64,000 nucleotides of DNA from Cymbidium sinense. Lineage: Eukaryota; Streptophyta; Magnoliopsida; Asparagales; Orchidaceae. The stretch's first letter is position 1. Every line of letters begins with the position of its first letter. Below are positions 25,252-36,249 of this stretch, one piece after another. Position numbers and translations under genes: made by a program. The stretch is taken from positions 79,409,817 to 79,473,816 of the forward strand of contig CM038220.1 of assembly GCA_021442155.1 (NCBI GenBank), given 5' to 3'. The notes under the pieces were generated by a model that saw only the letters and a list, made by a program, of their open reading frames with translations, was not told where the DNA came from and did not search any database.

Positions 25252-25270
25252 CTAGAAATTCCACTAGTAA
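24240..25270. other. Non-coding stretch with ~110-bp internal duplication, copy B
   Basis: Contains a tandem pair at about 24,975-25,130 in which gaggccgaagaggagagttg and gaggccaaagaggagagttg lead each half, and an (AT)n tract at 25,196-25,250. A minus-strand open frame at 24,881-25,183 reads across both halves of the pair, but the equivalent in copy A is not open, so I do not call it a gene. Confidence 0.4.
25196..25250. repeat. (AT)n microsatellite present mainly in copy B
   Basis: About 27 AT units with one TG interruption. Copy A has only caatatatattc at the same place (about 9,038). Confidence 0.93.
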
Positions 25271-26132
25271 GCACGAATCTTGATGTCAAAAGTAATCTAA
25301 TCCTAAATAATCGATCAATTACTTAAAATATCATTAGAAACTTTGGAACATTAGTTAAATTCTAAATAGTTCTAAATATGGAGTGTTTATGATCAAATTG
25401 AGTCTTGACAGCCGGATCTAACAAGGCCAAGATGTCTTCTAATTTCATTTGAGCATTCAAATACTTAAAACACATCGATGATAAAGGAATCATCATTTTG
25501 AACCGCATCAGTGGTTTAAATTTTGCATGTATTTACGTAAATGTCCCCTCTAATCTATAAATAGTCATTCTTCACATGAGGAGCCAAGCTAAAGAGAAGA
25601 GAACTAAGATCCTGAAGATAATCATGCCACTACTCGACTGCCGCCACCACGCTAACCACCAACCACTCCACGCCGCCGCATACACCATATCATCATCATC
25701 AACCATCGCCGGTCATCCAACCATCGCCGCCGATCATCACCGCTTATCATGCTCATTGCCATTTCACTGCCGATCAAGCATATAATCATACCACTCTATC
25801 GGGCTTCACGTTACCGCTACACCACTGCCAGCTTCATCACTATCACCACTATCACCATAATTATATACTACTACACAGAGTACTGTACTATTCTAGGGAT
25901 TCTATTGTTCGCTTTATACAATTGTAATCTATTGAAAAACTTTGTACTCAAAGATACATATTGAAGATTTTACTAAAGCAAGCTTGATTTTTCCTCTTCA
26001 AGAGAGTTTTTTCACATAAAAATGTTGGTTTTCTTGTTCATTCTTTAAATATCTGTCTGTGTACTGGATTTCACAACAAAGCTAAGGTGTAAACTTGTAT
26101 TCTACCATAATCAGTTTTCTACCACGCAACTA
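25270..26132 (+). repeat. LTR (5') of Ty3/gypsy element 1, copy B (start approximate)
   Basis: Same LTR as 9,085-10,007. The end is gcaacta at 26,126-26,132, followed by a drifted primer-binding site (26,134-26,150). The TATA box CTATAAATAG is at 25,555-25,564. The left limit is uncertain for the same reason as in copy A. Confidence 0.6.
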
Positions 26133-26739
26133 TTTGGCACCATTTGTGGGAATCAAACTCCACAATTGCAATTTCTGTGAACACTTGCATTATGGCTAAT
26201 AGGCGCAATACTCGCAACAACGGAGCCTCCCACTCCAACTCCCATCACTCTCAAAACTAATCCTTGAACCAAGGACACCAAGCTTCTGCCTCACTTCCTC
26301 CTGATAGGCACGACCCTATCGGTGAAGGTGCAACAGGAATCTCTCTAGAATATCATGTTCGCCGAATGAAAGAGTCTCAAAATGAGATAATTTGACTATT
26401 ACAAGAAACTCAACAACCAATACTAAAGAACACATCTCCCCAAGATCGACATTGTTATCGGGAGGTCAAAATGTTAAACGGGGCCTTCGCCATCGCTAAA
26501 GCTCCTCCCTTTCCGCACCGTGATGTCAACCTCGACACCGCTAGTTCATCCATCACTTGCAGCTAACCGCTAATCCATCAATTATTACGGTAGCTTAGCA
26601 TGTTATCTGCTGATTCCACCTGTCATGTTATATGCGAATACAATACTTAGTGCGAAGAATTTCACTTTAAAGATGGAAATCATCTTTCCTCTCATCACGC
26701 TATCAAGAGTCTTCACCTTGATCAAGCTATTCTTCAATA

Positions 26740-27240
26740 TCTTATTCTCATAGGTTCAAGCTTAGCATCGACTCTATGATGGGGCAACGACCAATATGAA
26801 CACATCGACCATTACAAGACCATCATGCATATCCAATGAGCTCCTGACACACTGCTTTATCAGGTCTTTCCAGTCACCCTCAAGGGTGAGGCTCGCACTT
26901 GATTCTATTCCTTTCTAAGGGGATCCATCCATACCTTTGACGAACTCACCAAGATTTTTATAGAATAGTTCATTGCAAATCGGAGGATCATTAAAGATTC
27001 CTCTCATCTCTCAAGCATTTGTCAAAATGAGGGTGAAACACTTAAGGAGTACTTCCAGAGGTTCTCCTTAGAGGCTTGCCAAATATCTGGAGTAGATCGA
27101 CCTATTAAGAGGAGTTTTCTTTGGAGGGCTCCATCCTGGGCCTTTCTACTCGTCACTAATGCGAGATATGGTCCGCTCATATGCCGACTTGGTTTATCAT
27201 GTGGAAGCATAAATTTCTACTGATGAGGCTATTAATTATC
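26740..27240 (+). pseudogene. gag remnant of gypsy element 1, copy B
   Basis: Collinear with the copy A gag but longer. Pieces include VFPVTLKGEA, FYSFLRGSIHTFDELTKIF and, after frameshifts, NEGETLKEYFQRFSLEACQ, matching the retrotransposon gag domain of plant Tat-like gypsy elements. Stops and shifts between pieces make it non-functional. The long upstream leader, 26,150-26,740, is collinear with copy A and holds a Ser/Arg-rich gag N-terminus in broken frames. Confidence 0.75.
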
Positions 27241-27479
27241 ATCATAAATAATTTAAATAATCCACAAGAAAATGTAAGAGTGCCCTAGGGAATACAGATC
27301 GACAATCCCATCAAAAGAAGCAACAAAGCAGTCGTGATCTCCCTCCACGACCCTCACATCAATGACATGAACCATGACTAGAAAAGGAATATACACCACT
27401 GAACACATCTTGTGTTAATGTCTTGATGGTCATTCGAGATGAAGAGACCATTAAGTGGCCACATCCACTGAAACCAAAT

Positions 27480-28320
27480 TCAAGAAATTAGGAGCAATAT
27501 TTCTAGTTCCATCGAAGTCATGGACATACTATTGAGGCATGTAAATAACTCAAAGAAGAGATCGAGAGGCTCATTCAATAAGGATATCTTCGTTGATTTG
27601 TACATAATCAATAAACTCAAGCAAACATAACTCCAACTCGGGGGCAACCCGGACAACCATCACAAAAATAATAAAATAATTGCTAGATAGTTAGAGAAAT
27701 TGAAACAATCACAAAATGACCACTATTATCTAATCAAATCCTCATTGTCATCTACGAAGAACCAGAGTTAAAGAAATCTTGTATTGATCATTCCATCACT
27801 TTTAATGGCTCGGACTTAGAAGGAGTCCAAGTTCCCCATCAAGATTCTCTTGTCATCAGTGTAGGGATTGGTGACCCCTGCCATAATGTTAAGAGAATTT
27901 TGATTGATAATGGGAGTTATGTTGGTGTCTTATTTTACTCCATATTTCTTAGCATGGGATTAGTTAAGGAAAAGCTACAACAAGCTACAGGACCATTATA
28001 TGGATTTGATAATCCCCCTATGTGAGTGGAGGGGGCAATCACCCTTCCTGTTGTCCTCGAAGAATTTCCTCGACAAGTGACTCATTCAATTTAATTCATG
28101 GTGGTCAATTCAGATTCTTCATACAATGCTATCTTCGGAAGGCCCATCCAATCAATTTTTGATGTTGTTATTTTGGTATCTTATCTTAAGATGAAATTTC
28201 CAACCCCCGTTGGGGTTGGAGTGATTTGTGAAAATCAACAAATAGCACAATCATGTTACCTCAGACAAGCTCAGCCACGTCCTTCGGTGATCTTCAGCAT
28301 CAAGAATTTTAATTTTTGAG
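27480..28320 (+). pseudogene. gag C-terminus and aspartic protease of gypsy element 1, copy B only
   Basis: A stretch reading HGHTIEACKxLKEEIERLI leads into a retropepsin-like region: the active-site phrase IDNGS is encoded at 27,903-27,917, followed by VLFYSIFLSMG, then PLYGF, and a C-terminal piece with SSYNAIFGRPIQSIFDVV at about 28,110-28,165 and MKFPTPVGVG after it. Protease would cut the Gag-Pol polyprotein. About 590 bases, including the active site, are absent from copy A. At least one stop interrupts the frame. Confidence 0.75.
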
Positions 28321-28439
28321 AAGAAGAAGTATCCCAAAAAGCTTCACCTGTAGAAGACTTGCTCCATATTTCATTGTCAAATGATCAACCTTAACGGTGC
28401 AAGTCGACTTTAGATCTAATAGAGGGTAAAATATATAGA

Positions 28440-29830
28440 CTTCTTGCATAAAAATCAAGACATCTTTGTTTGGAGTCCGATAGATATGTCTGGGGTCGAC
28501 CCCAATGTGATCATGCACTCCCTTAAGATTGATCCAACATTCAAACCGATCATCCAAAAGAAGCGAAGTTTTGCACCCAATCGCCTCCAAGCTATTGAAC
28601 AAGAAGTTAATAAGCTCTTAGAAGCAGGATTCATATGAGAAATATATTACCCTACATGGATAGCAAATGTTGTCATGGTTAAGAAAGCAAATGGAACTTA
28701 GAGAATGTGTATAATCGATCTCAATAAAGTTTGCCCAAAAGATAGTTTTCCCTCCCCGAATTGATCAATTAGTAATGCTATGTGTGCATCAAATACTCAA
28801 TTTTTGGATGCTTACTTAGTTACAACCAAATAAAAGGACCCAATGAATGAAGAAGCCACATCATTTCAAACATATAAAAGTTTATATTGTTACTAAGTTA
28901 TGTCATTCGGGTTAAGAAATGTTGGAGCTACCTATCAATGCCTTATGAATAAGGTTTTAAAGACCTCTAGACGACAATGGAGGTATATGTGGATGACATG
29001 TTAATAAAAAGCTTGGAAAATCAAACTTTTCGACTTAGAAATATGCTTTAATCTTCTTCGACGTTATAATATTCGACTCAACCCGACTAAGTGTGTTTTT
29101 GGGGTTATGTCGGGAAACTTTCTTGGGTTCATAGTCACCCACTGCGAGATTGAAGCTAATCCCGAGAAAATTAGCGCTTAGAGATATGGCTCCTCCAAAG
29201 AATATCAAAGAAGTTCAACGCTTGAATGGATGAATAGCTGCCTTATCCCATTTCTTAGCCCGTTCTAGGGATAAATACTTGTCATTCTTTAAAATATTAA
29301 AAGGAGCTAAAAATAATAATTTTTAGTGGGCTAATGAATGTTAAGCTGCTTTTGAGCAACTAAGAGAATATTTAGCATCTCCACCCTTACTATCCAAGCC
29401 TATCCAAGAAAAGATGGTATACTTATATCTCGTAGTCTCTTCTCACGTAATAAGTTCAGTTTTAGTGCGAGAAAAAAAAATAATACAATGACCAATTTAC
29501 TATGTCAATAAAATTCTCTCTAATATAGAATGTCGTTATCCACTGGAAGATACGATGGCTTTGGATTTAGTTTTTTCAGCTCAAAAATTACGTCCATACT
29601 TCCAAGCTCACACCATTGTTGTCTATACCCATCTACCACTGAAGGTCATTCTACATAAACCAGTGGCATCTGGAAGGTTAATCAAATGGTTTGTAGAATT
29701 ATGAGAGTTTGATATTAATTTTCTACCGTGACGACATAAAGTCTCACTCTGATACTTTATAGGAGTGCAATCGTCCTATTGATCTCTTTTTTAGAATGAA
29801 CTCTCAACCCCTCCATATTAGACATAGGAC
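28440..29830 (+). pseudogene. Reverse transcriptase and RNase H of gypsy element 1, copy B
   Basis: The frame at 28,444-28,638 (MSGVDPNVIMHSLKI, then EQEVNKLLEAGFI) is the RT thumb/finger approach region. Next come YPTWIANVVMVKKANG and LNKVCPKDSFPSP after stops, and the catalytic YVDD, intact at 28,986-28,997, followed by MLIKS. RNase H-like sequence continues to about 29,830 in broken frames. Copy A loses the second Asp of YVDD and is cut off at its position 12,600. No integrase is seen after 29,830. Confidence 0.75.
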
Positions 29831-30079
29831 TTCTCTTAGACTTTAAGAGTTTCTTAGTCTTAAGACACAACTAGTGATTAGGTGGACACTCAACCTAGCC
29901 CCAGATACTTAGAAGAGTTAGCCATAGGAATAGGTCATGCCTTAGGGGTGTTAGAAAAATTTACCTACTCTTAGCTTGAAACACTCCACACCTTCCTTCC
30001 TTCAAGTCAAACTCCAAATCAATATTATTTGATTTTCTCCAAACTCAAATCAATGCCACATGATTGAAATCCATGATTA

Positions 30080-30600
30080 AATCCCATGAATGAAATTTTA
30101 AACTCCAAAAATTTGCTAAGTCTTTAATTTCTACCATAAGGACTTAGCCCAAATCAAATCAAAATCAATTCAAACTCATGATATTTTCTCACAACTCATT
30201 TTTATTCTCATTTATATTCACATATATAAATGAAATATAAATATAAATCAATCAAATCTAAATCCAAAATTCAAATTCCTACTCCAAAAATTCCTAAGTC
30301 CCTTAATTTTCCTCTTAAGGACTTATCCAAAATCATGATCAAACCAATTCAAACTCATGAGATTTTCTCATAACTCATTTATATTCTCATTTATATTCAT
30401 ATATATAAATGAAATATAAATATAAATCAATCAAATCTAAACCCAAAATTCAAATCCCTACTCCAAAATTTCCTAAGTTCTTTAAATCTTAAAGACTTAA
30501 ATTTTAGATCATGATCAAATCACTTCAAATTCATCAAATTTTCATACATTATATTCTCATTTATATTCACACATATAAATGAAATATAAATTCAAACAAT
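30080..30600 (+). repeat. Three-unit tandem repeat, ~175 bp
   Basis: The phrase atataaatgaaatataaat recurs at about 30,224, 30,404 and 30,574, giving periods of 180 and 170 bases. Each unit also shares ctactccaaaa, cctaagt, cttaaggactta and atttatattctcatttatat. Units are diverged, the last most. Confidence 0.8.
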
Positions 30601-30929
30601 CAAAACCACTTCCAAATCAAACTCAAATCAAATTCAAAATCCAACCTAAGCCTTTTCAAGTCAAAATCTTGAACTTATAAATCAACTCAAATCAAGCCAA
30701 ACTCTTGATTTTTTCATGATTCAATCAACCCTACAATCATGAATCCAAATATAAATACAAACTTCTATCACTTAATCAAAACTCAGAAAAATCAAGCAAA
30801 ATCCATTATGTTCTTCCTTTGAATATGAAATTCTCAAATGAATCAAAACATTTGACTTCAAACCACTCAAAATGATTTATATTTCAATCATAAGTCCATA
30901 TACAAGTTCAATGTAACTCAAATCAAGCT

Positions 30930-31720
30930 TTTACCAAGCCATTTGACCCACTTAGGCTCACTTGACCCAAAGTGACCTAAAGTACCTTATGAGCCAAATT
31001 ATAATCCTAACTAAATTGGATTGAATCAAACTCACATATGCCTCTCATTATGACGCAATCATCATGATCAATCAATCAAATTGGTCAAACTAAGTCAAAC
31101 CTGGGTTGACCAAGTAAACATTTAGCCAAATTGATTGAAACCATTGATCTAAATTCCTTCATGAACTATGTTTAAATTTGACCAAGTCAACATTTGAGCC
31201 TAGCCCAATTGGCCACTTGACCCAAGTTGGCCCAACTTGACCTAAAAAGTGTCAAAACTTGATCTAAGCCAAATTGATTGAAACTAATGGGTCAAGTTCA
31301 TTCCAAATCACTTATTGAATTTGACCAAAGCCTCAATTGGCCAACTAGACCTAACCTAGCCCAATTGACCATGAACCCAACTTGACCTAAAGGGTCATGT
31401 TGAGCCAAATTCAAACTTAACCAAAATTGATTGAAAACAAAGATACCAATCCAGTTCATATGACTAACCAAACCTAAACCTACCCATGACCTAGCTCAAA
31501 TAGGTCAAATGGGTCAAATTGGTCAATTTGATCCATTTGACCTAAATGAAGTCATATGAACCAAATTAAAACCTAAACCAAATTAAATCAAACCAAAGCC
31601 ACCAAAACATTTCAAATGGTCATATGAACTTGACCCAACTGGTTTGACCCAATTTGACCAATTAATCATTTTGACCTAAATGGGTCAACATGAGCTACAC
31701 CATATCAAATCAACATATAA
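30930..31720. repeat. GGTCAA/TTGACC-rich degenerate repeat
   Basis: Dozens of overlapping variants of ttgacccaacttgaccta and gggtcaaattggtcaat with no fixed period. There is no coding potential. It may derive from the untranslated part of a large retrotransposon. Confidence 0.6.
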
Positions 31721-32159
31721 TGAAACTTGGCCAAACCTATTTCCTCAACATACCCAACATATCCAAATTCAAAAATCAGCCAAATGACCACTCTACCACT
31801 AGGCCATAGAATAAATTTTGATCAAATCCATGGGGAATTTGGTCAATTCCTCTTCATACCTACTTGATACTTTTTTAATAGGTCAAGTAGACCCTATGGA
31901 GGGTGGTGCACCCAACCCAATGGGTTTGGGTTAGCTCAACTTGACCCAAGGCCAAAATCGAGCACATGGCTCAAATTGGCCACATGGGAATTATGCTCCC
32001 ACTCAATTTGAAGCACATGGAGAGTTACCATACCACTCTTTAGCCCAAATTGACCATGAGAAAGCCTCTAATAGATCAAACAACCCATTGCCTAAGGTCA
32101 ATTGGATCAAAATGGTAAGTGAAGCTTCAGTCATCCGATTGCCATTGGGGGAGATATAC

Positions 32160-33238
32160 TCTCCCTAATTTAATTCAATTCACACAGACACTCTGTCGAT
32201 TGAAGATAAGAAGCCAGGGGAGTGATTCTAGAGTGATCCTAAGCTCTCTAGAAGGAGATTGAAGTTGCCATTTCTCGATTTCCCTTAAGCAAAAATAGGG
32301 GAGCTTCAAGGATTTGCCATTTTCTCCACACACCAAATCAAGTCAATTCTCTTTGCACACTCCCTCAGGGGACCAAGTCGAGCTTGCCCAAGCTCTCTCT
32401 CAAGTTTCAAGGGCAAGGAGAGATCTACTTCAATCAAAACTGAGCTCACTAGGAGGAGGAGTTGGTCTATAGAGATATCCACTTAACCAAAAGAGGTAAG
32501 ACTTTCACCAAAGCTTCATCTCAACTACGAAGCTCCTCCAAGGGAATCAAGCACCGGTGATCACCTCCGGCGAGGTTAAACATTTTTTTATCACTAAACT
32601 CCATGTGTGATGGTCCTTTGTGAAAGAAATGTTAATGGCATGAGATTTCAACTGTTAGATGTGCTTTCCATTAGGGTTAGATGGTGTGCACAAAATTTCA
32701 TCCCAATCCGAGCTCAATCGAGCTCGGATTAAGGCCTAGAACATGGGCGGTCTCCATGGATCACAGGCGTTGGCAGGGATATATCTCTGGCCATCCATCC
32801 ACGCATTTTGGATGGACAACCAAGGTTAAACACATGCTTTAGATATGATTTTATCCTTTTAAAACTATGGATTAAATCTTACCCTCGATCCGATCAATGG
32901 ATACAAAAGATGCCGCCATCACACGCGGCGACATGATTTAAGACCGCCACGGAATGCAAAAGATCGCCTCATGTGGTGCCGTTGGATTAAGAGATTTATT
33001 AAGGATTAAATAATTCTAATTAATCCTCTAAACTTTTGAAATTCATATCTCTCTAAAGAAAAATCAAAAAATATGAGGTAAATTACCATTGAAAGATAAT
33101 TCAACCTAGAATATTCAAAATTAGTTTTAATGGATTTTGAATAGTGCATTTCTCATTTTGACTTTTATTGGAAATCTTAATTTGTTACTTACACCCTAAT
33201 TAATTCACTGATTAATTTCAAACTTCTTGAGTGTATTT
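32160..33238. other. LTR-like non-coding block in copy B
   Basis: A mosaic with moderate G+C: plus-strand sequence typical of plant LTR leader regions (aagctctctctcaagtttc; ggaggaggagttgg; caccggtgatcacctccggc). No terminal TG/CA pair or target-site duplication could be placed. Its nature as LTR is an inference from composition. Confidence 0.3.
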
Positions 33239-33849
33239 TAGGGGATGACTTCTCCTCTAATTTTCTTGGGATTTATTGGTGGCTTAATTGGGGAAATTGC
33301 TAATTCATTTCCTAATTACCCCTTTATGTAATTAAGGTTAATTAAGGGTTTGATTAGTGGCTTAATCCTTTATTAAAGTTGATTAAGGTTTGATTCAATA
33401 AATAGGAGGTTTAAAGAATAATTTTGGGGTATTTTAACTAAGCTATTCCTTAAACCCCCTTTTCTTTCTTAATCTTCTTTTAGTTAAGAGCTAATTCACT
33501 AATTACCCTCTTAATTAATTTTTTAAAATTCTAAAACTTTCCACAATTTAATTAGTCTACTCTGGGTAAATGCTTAGGTGTTCAAGAGCTAAGTTCAATT
33601 AAGGAAATCAAAATTTAACTCATATGTGTGAGGAGTGTTTTGAAATTACTTAAGTTAAACCACTTAGTTAAATTAATCATTAATCATGAGCCAAATTGCA
33701 TTAGGTCCATTTCTTCCTAGGTGCATTACAAATTTAAATTTCTTGTGAGATTTTATGTCATCTCATTGGCTCATAATTATCTGATTAACTATGCCAAGGT
33801 GGTTGTTGACCTCCTCATATGTGTCACAAATCAAGACAATCCCACAAGT

Positions 33850-34860
33850 TAAATTACGAACTTATGGAGTGCAAAGCAAAAATGCACTGCATTATCACCG
33901 AAAATGGTCGAAATGACCTCCGATCGATGAACGAACTTCATCGTCATATTCAGAATATCGAAATTGATCAAAATATAAATATTAAAAAAATCTAAGGAGC
34001 AATTAATTAAGCGCTCGTGCTATCAATGTATCGATGCACATATCGGAGTTGGAAAGCTATGACGATGATCAAACGATATCAGTTCATAAAATTGATCACG
34101 CCATTAGCTTTAAAACATCGAAAACTATCAAATGAGACTATTCACGCTTAATTCAGACGAGTATGTGCAAATGTTGAATAATCAGCAGTAACAGCATGCA
34201 AATCGAGGCTAAAATGCATTGGACATCTCTGAAAATGGTCGAAACAACCTCCGATCGATGAACGGGCTTCTTCATCGCATTCAAAATGTCAAAATTGGTC
34301 AAAATATAAATATTTTTCAAATCTAATGATCAACCGATCAAGCGGTCGAGCTATCAATATGTCGACAAGCATATCGGAGCCAGGAAGATGTCCGAACAAC
34401 CTCCGTTCATGAAATTGATCACACTGTTAGCTTCAAAATATTGAAAACTATTAAATGAGACTGTTCATGCTTAATTCAGACGAGTATGTGCAAATGTTGA
34501 ATAATCGATACAAATCTCAAATCAGGAAATGCGGACGTCTTCAAAATGGCTAAATGACCTCCATGGTGAACGGACTTTGCCATTGCATTCAAAAAACATC
34601 AATGGGTCGAATATAAATATTGATGACTTGATGATCAACCGATTATTGAGTCATAAAAACGCTTGCACGCGATATCAAAGTATAAGCACGAAAGCCAAAC
34701 GGCCTTCTATTCATTTAAATTACATGCCATTAGCTTCAAATGCCAAAATCTATTAAATAAGACTATTCAATCAAAACAAGTCTGTAATTTCTGGTTGCGG
34801 ATGCTGATTCTAAGATAAAATTGATCCACTTGACGCGATTGAACCAAATGTATCTGACAG
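33850..34860 (+). repeat. Tandem array of ~312-bp units, copy B
   Basis: Counterpart of 13,205-14,320. Core words (cctccgatcgatgaacg) are at about 33,917 and 34,249, with decayed versions near 34,558 and 34,840. Later units have lost many short pieces relative to copy A. Confidence 0.8.
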
Positions 34861-34883
34861 AACTACGTATCAACTATAATATC

Positions 34884-34889
<6 letters not shown>

Positions 34890-34968
<79 letters not shown>
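34890..34968. repeat. (AT)n microsatellite, strongly expanded in copy B
   Basis: About 40 AT units. Copy A has only gatatatatatatta at the same place (about 14,304). Confidence 0.93.
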
Positions 34969-34970
<2 letters not shown>

Positions 34971-35094
34971 ATCGACATAAAATTTACATTAAAACTATTT
35001 AATCAATTTAAAATTTATTTGAAATTCCGAAATTACCCTCCTACATGTGAAACCGTTCCCTTCACTCCCTTCCCTACCACACAAAAAAAACAAC

Positions 35095-36130
35095 TGCTCA
35101 GGGCTCTCCTTCAACTGCAGAAAATAAAGAAAAAAAAATCACCTCTTCTCTCTTCCTCCATTCCCACATTCTGGCTCCAACCTGCACAGGTAATTCCTTC
35201 TCCCCTCTCAATCTTCTCCCGCGACCTAATCCCGTTCTGCTGCGTCCCACGACCCAATCTCGCTCCGGTGCAATCTCGTGACCCAATTCCGCTGCGGCAC
35301 GCCATTTCGTCGATGCAATCCTGCGTCTCGTGCTCCGTAGCCCATCCCGCGGCCCAATCCTGTCGTTCCACCGGAGCAATCCCGCGCTCCGCGGCCCAAC
35401 CCGCTCTGCCACGCTGGCCGCAATCCCGCGGCCCGTCCTGACAGCCCAGCTCGCTGTACGAGTCCCGCATCTCGCCTCAGGCCCATCTGTTGGTGCATCT
35501 GCGCTTCCTGCTTCCCAATCTGCTGATAATCCCTCCGTTGCAGAGCTGTTACTGACCTGCCTCTGCCTTACACGAGCTCGCTATAATCGACCCGCCTCCG
35601 CGCTGCACAAGCCCGCGAGCCCGCGTCCCGCTCCGCGCAATCTAGCCCCCGACCCATTCCACTCCGGCCGCCTCCGCTAACCCGCGCGCTCTACAGTCGG
35701 CCCACTGCGCGCGTCCCACCAGCCTTCTTCCTGCAGCACCCCGGCCTGTTCCACTCCGGCCCGCCTCCACAAACCCACTGCGCGCGTCCTACCCGCTGTC
35801 TGCTCCTCTTCTCACAGCCCGCAACCCGTCCAATTTTTCTTCCGAACGGAAGAACAGCCGGGTTTCTTCTAGATCGATTCATATAACCCGTCAATTTTCG
35901 CCAGAATCGGGAATATCACGAGAAATTTTTTTCATTTGGCCGCTTCTCCTCATCATCCTTTCAATTTTCGCAAAAACCTAAAAAAACATCATCAAGAGAA
36001 TTCTTCTTTCAATTTTGATCGATTCATCATTACCTCCTCAATTCAGCAACCGAGAAGAACACCATCAGGCGCTTTCTGGTTTTCGATACCCAACCTTGTT
36101 CTACAGCATTAAAGTCTAAAAAATGAGTCA
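35095..36130. other. GC-rich island and CT-rich continuation, copy B
   Basis: Counterpart of the copy A island to about 35,773, then about 350 more bases that copy A lacks, with phrases such as ttttcgccagaatcggg and gcaaccgagaagaacacc. Open frames on both strands follow composition. The continuation may be what originally followed the island before copy A was broken. Confidence 0.5.
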
Positions 36131-36149
36131 AAATATGTGGGATCTATGA

Positions 36150-36249
<100 letters not shown>

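Larger units (their letters stand above)
29401..33238. other. 3.8-kb segment present only in copy B
   Basis: Copy A joins tatccaag (matching 29,392-29,400) directly to tttaggggatgacttct (matching 33,238 on). The missing part includes the rest of RNase H, a 170-180-bp tandem repeat (30,080-30,600), a GGTCAA-rich stretch (30,930-31,720), and about 1 kb of LTR-like DNA (32,160-33,238) with phrases such as accggtgatcacctccggcg. The short overlap at the junction fits deletion from copy A by end joining. Confidence 0.7.
17155..35773 (+). repeat. Copy B of the large direct duplication
   Basis: Direct copy of 1-15,217 in the same orientation. It lacks about 350 bases found in copy A near 480-800 and about 690 bases found near 1,370-2,060. 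It contains about 590 bases (27,400-27,985) and about 3.8 kb (29,401-33,238) that copy A lacks. Because each copy holds element parts the other has lost, neither is simply derived from the other as seen here. Homology stops close to 35,773, where copy A switches to unrelated DNA; copy B continues with related-looking CT-rich sequence to about 36,120. Confidence 0.9.

Noticed and set aside
28000..28045. ccccctatgtgagtggaggg, resembling a polypurine-tract hairpin as at 47,428
   Set aside because: It lies in the protease coding region and encodes the conserved N-P-P-M and V-E-G-A-I stretch; not at an element end.
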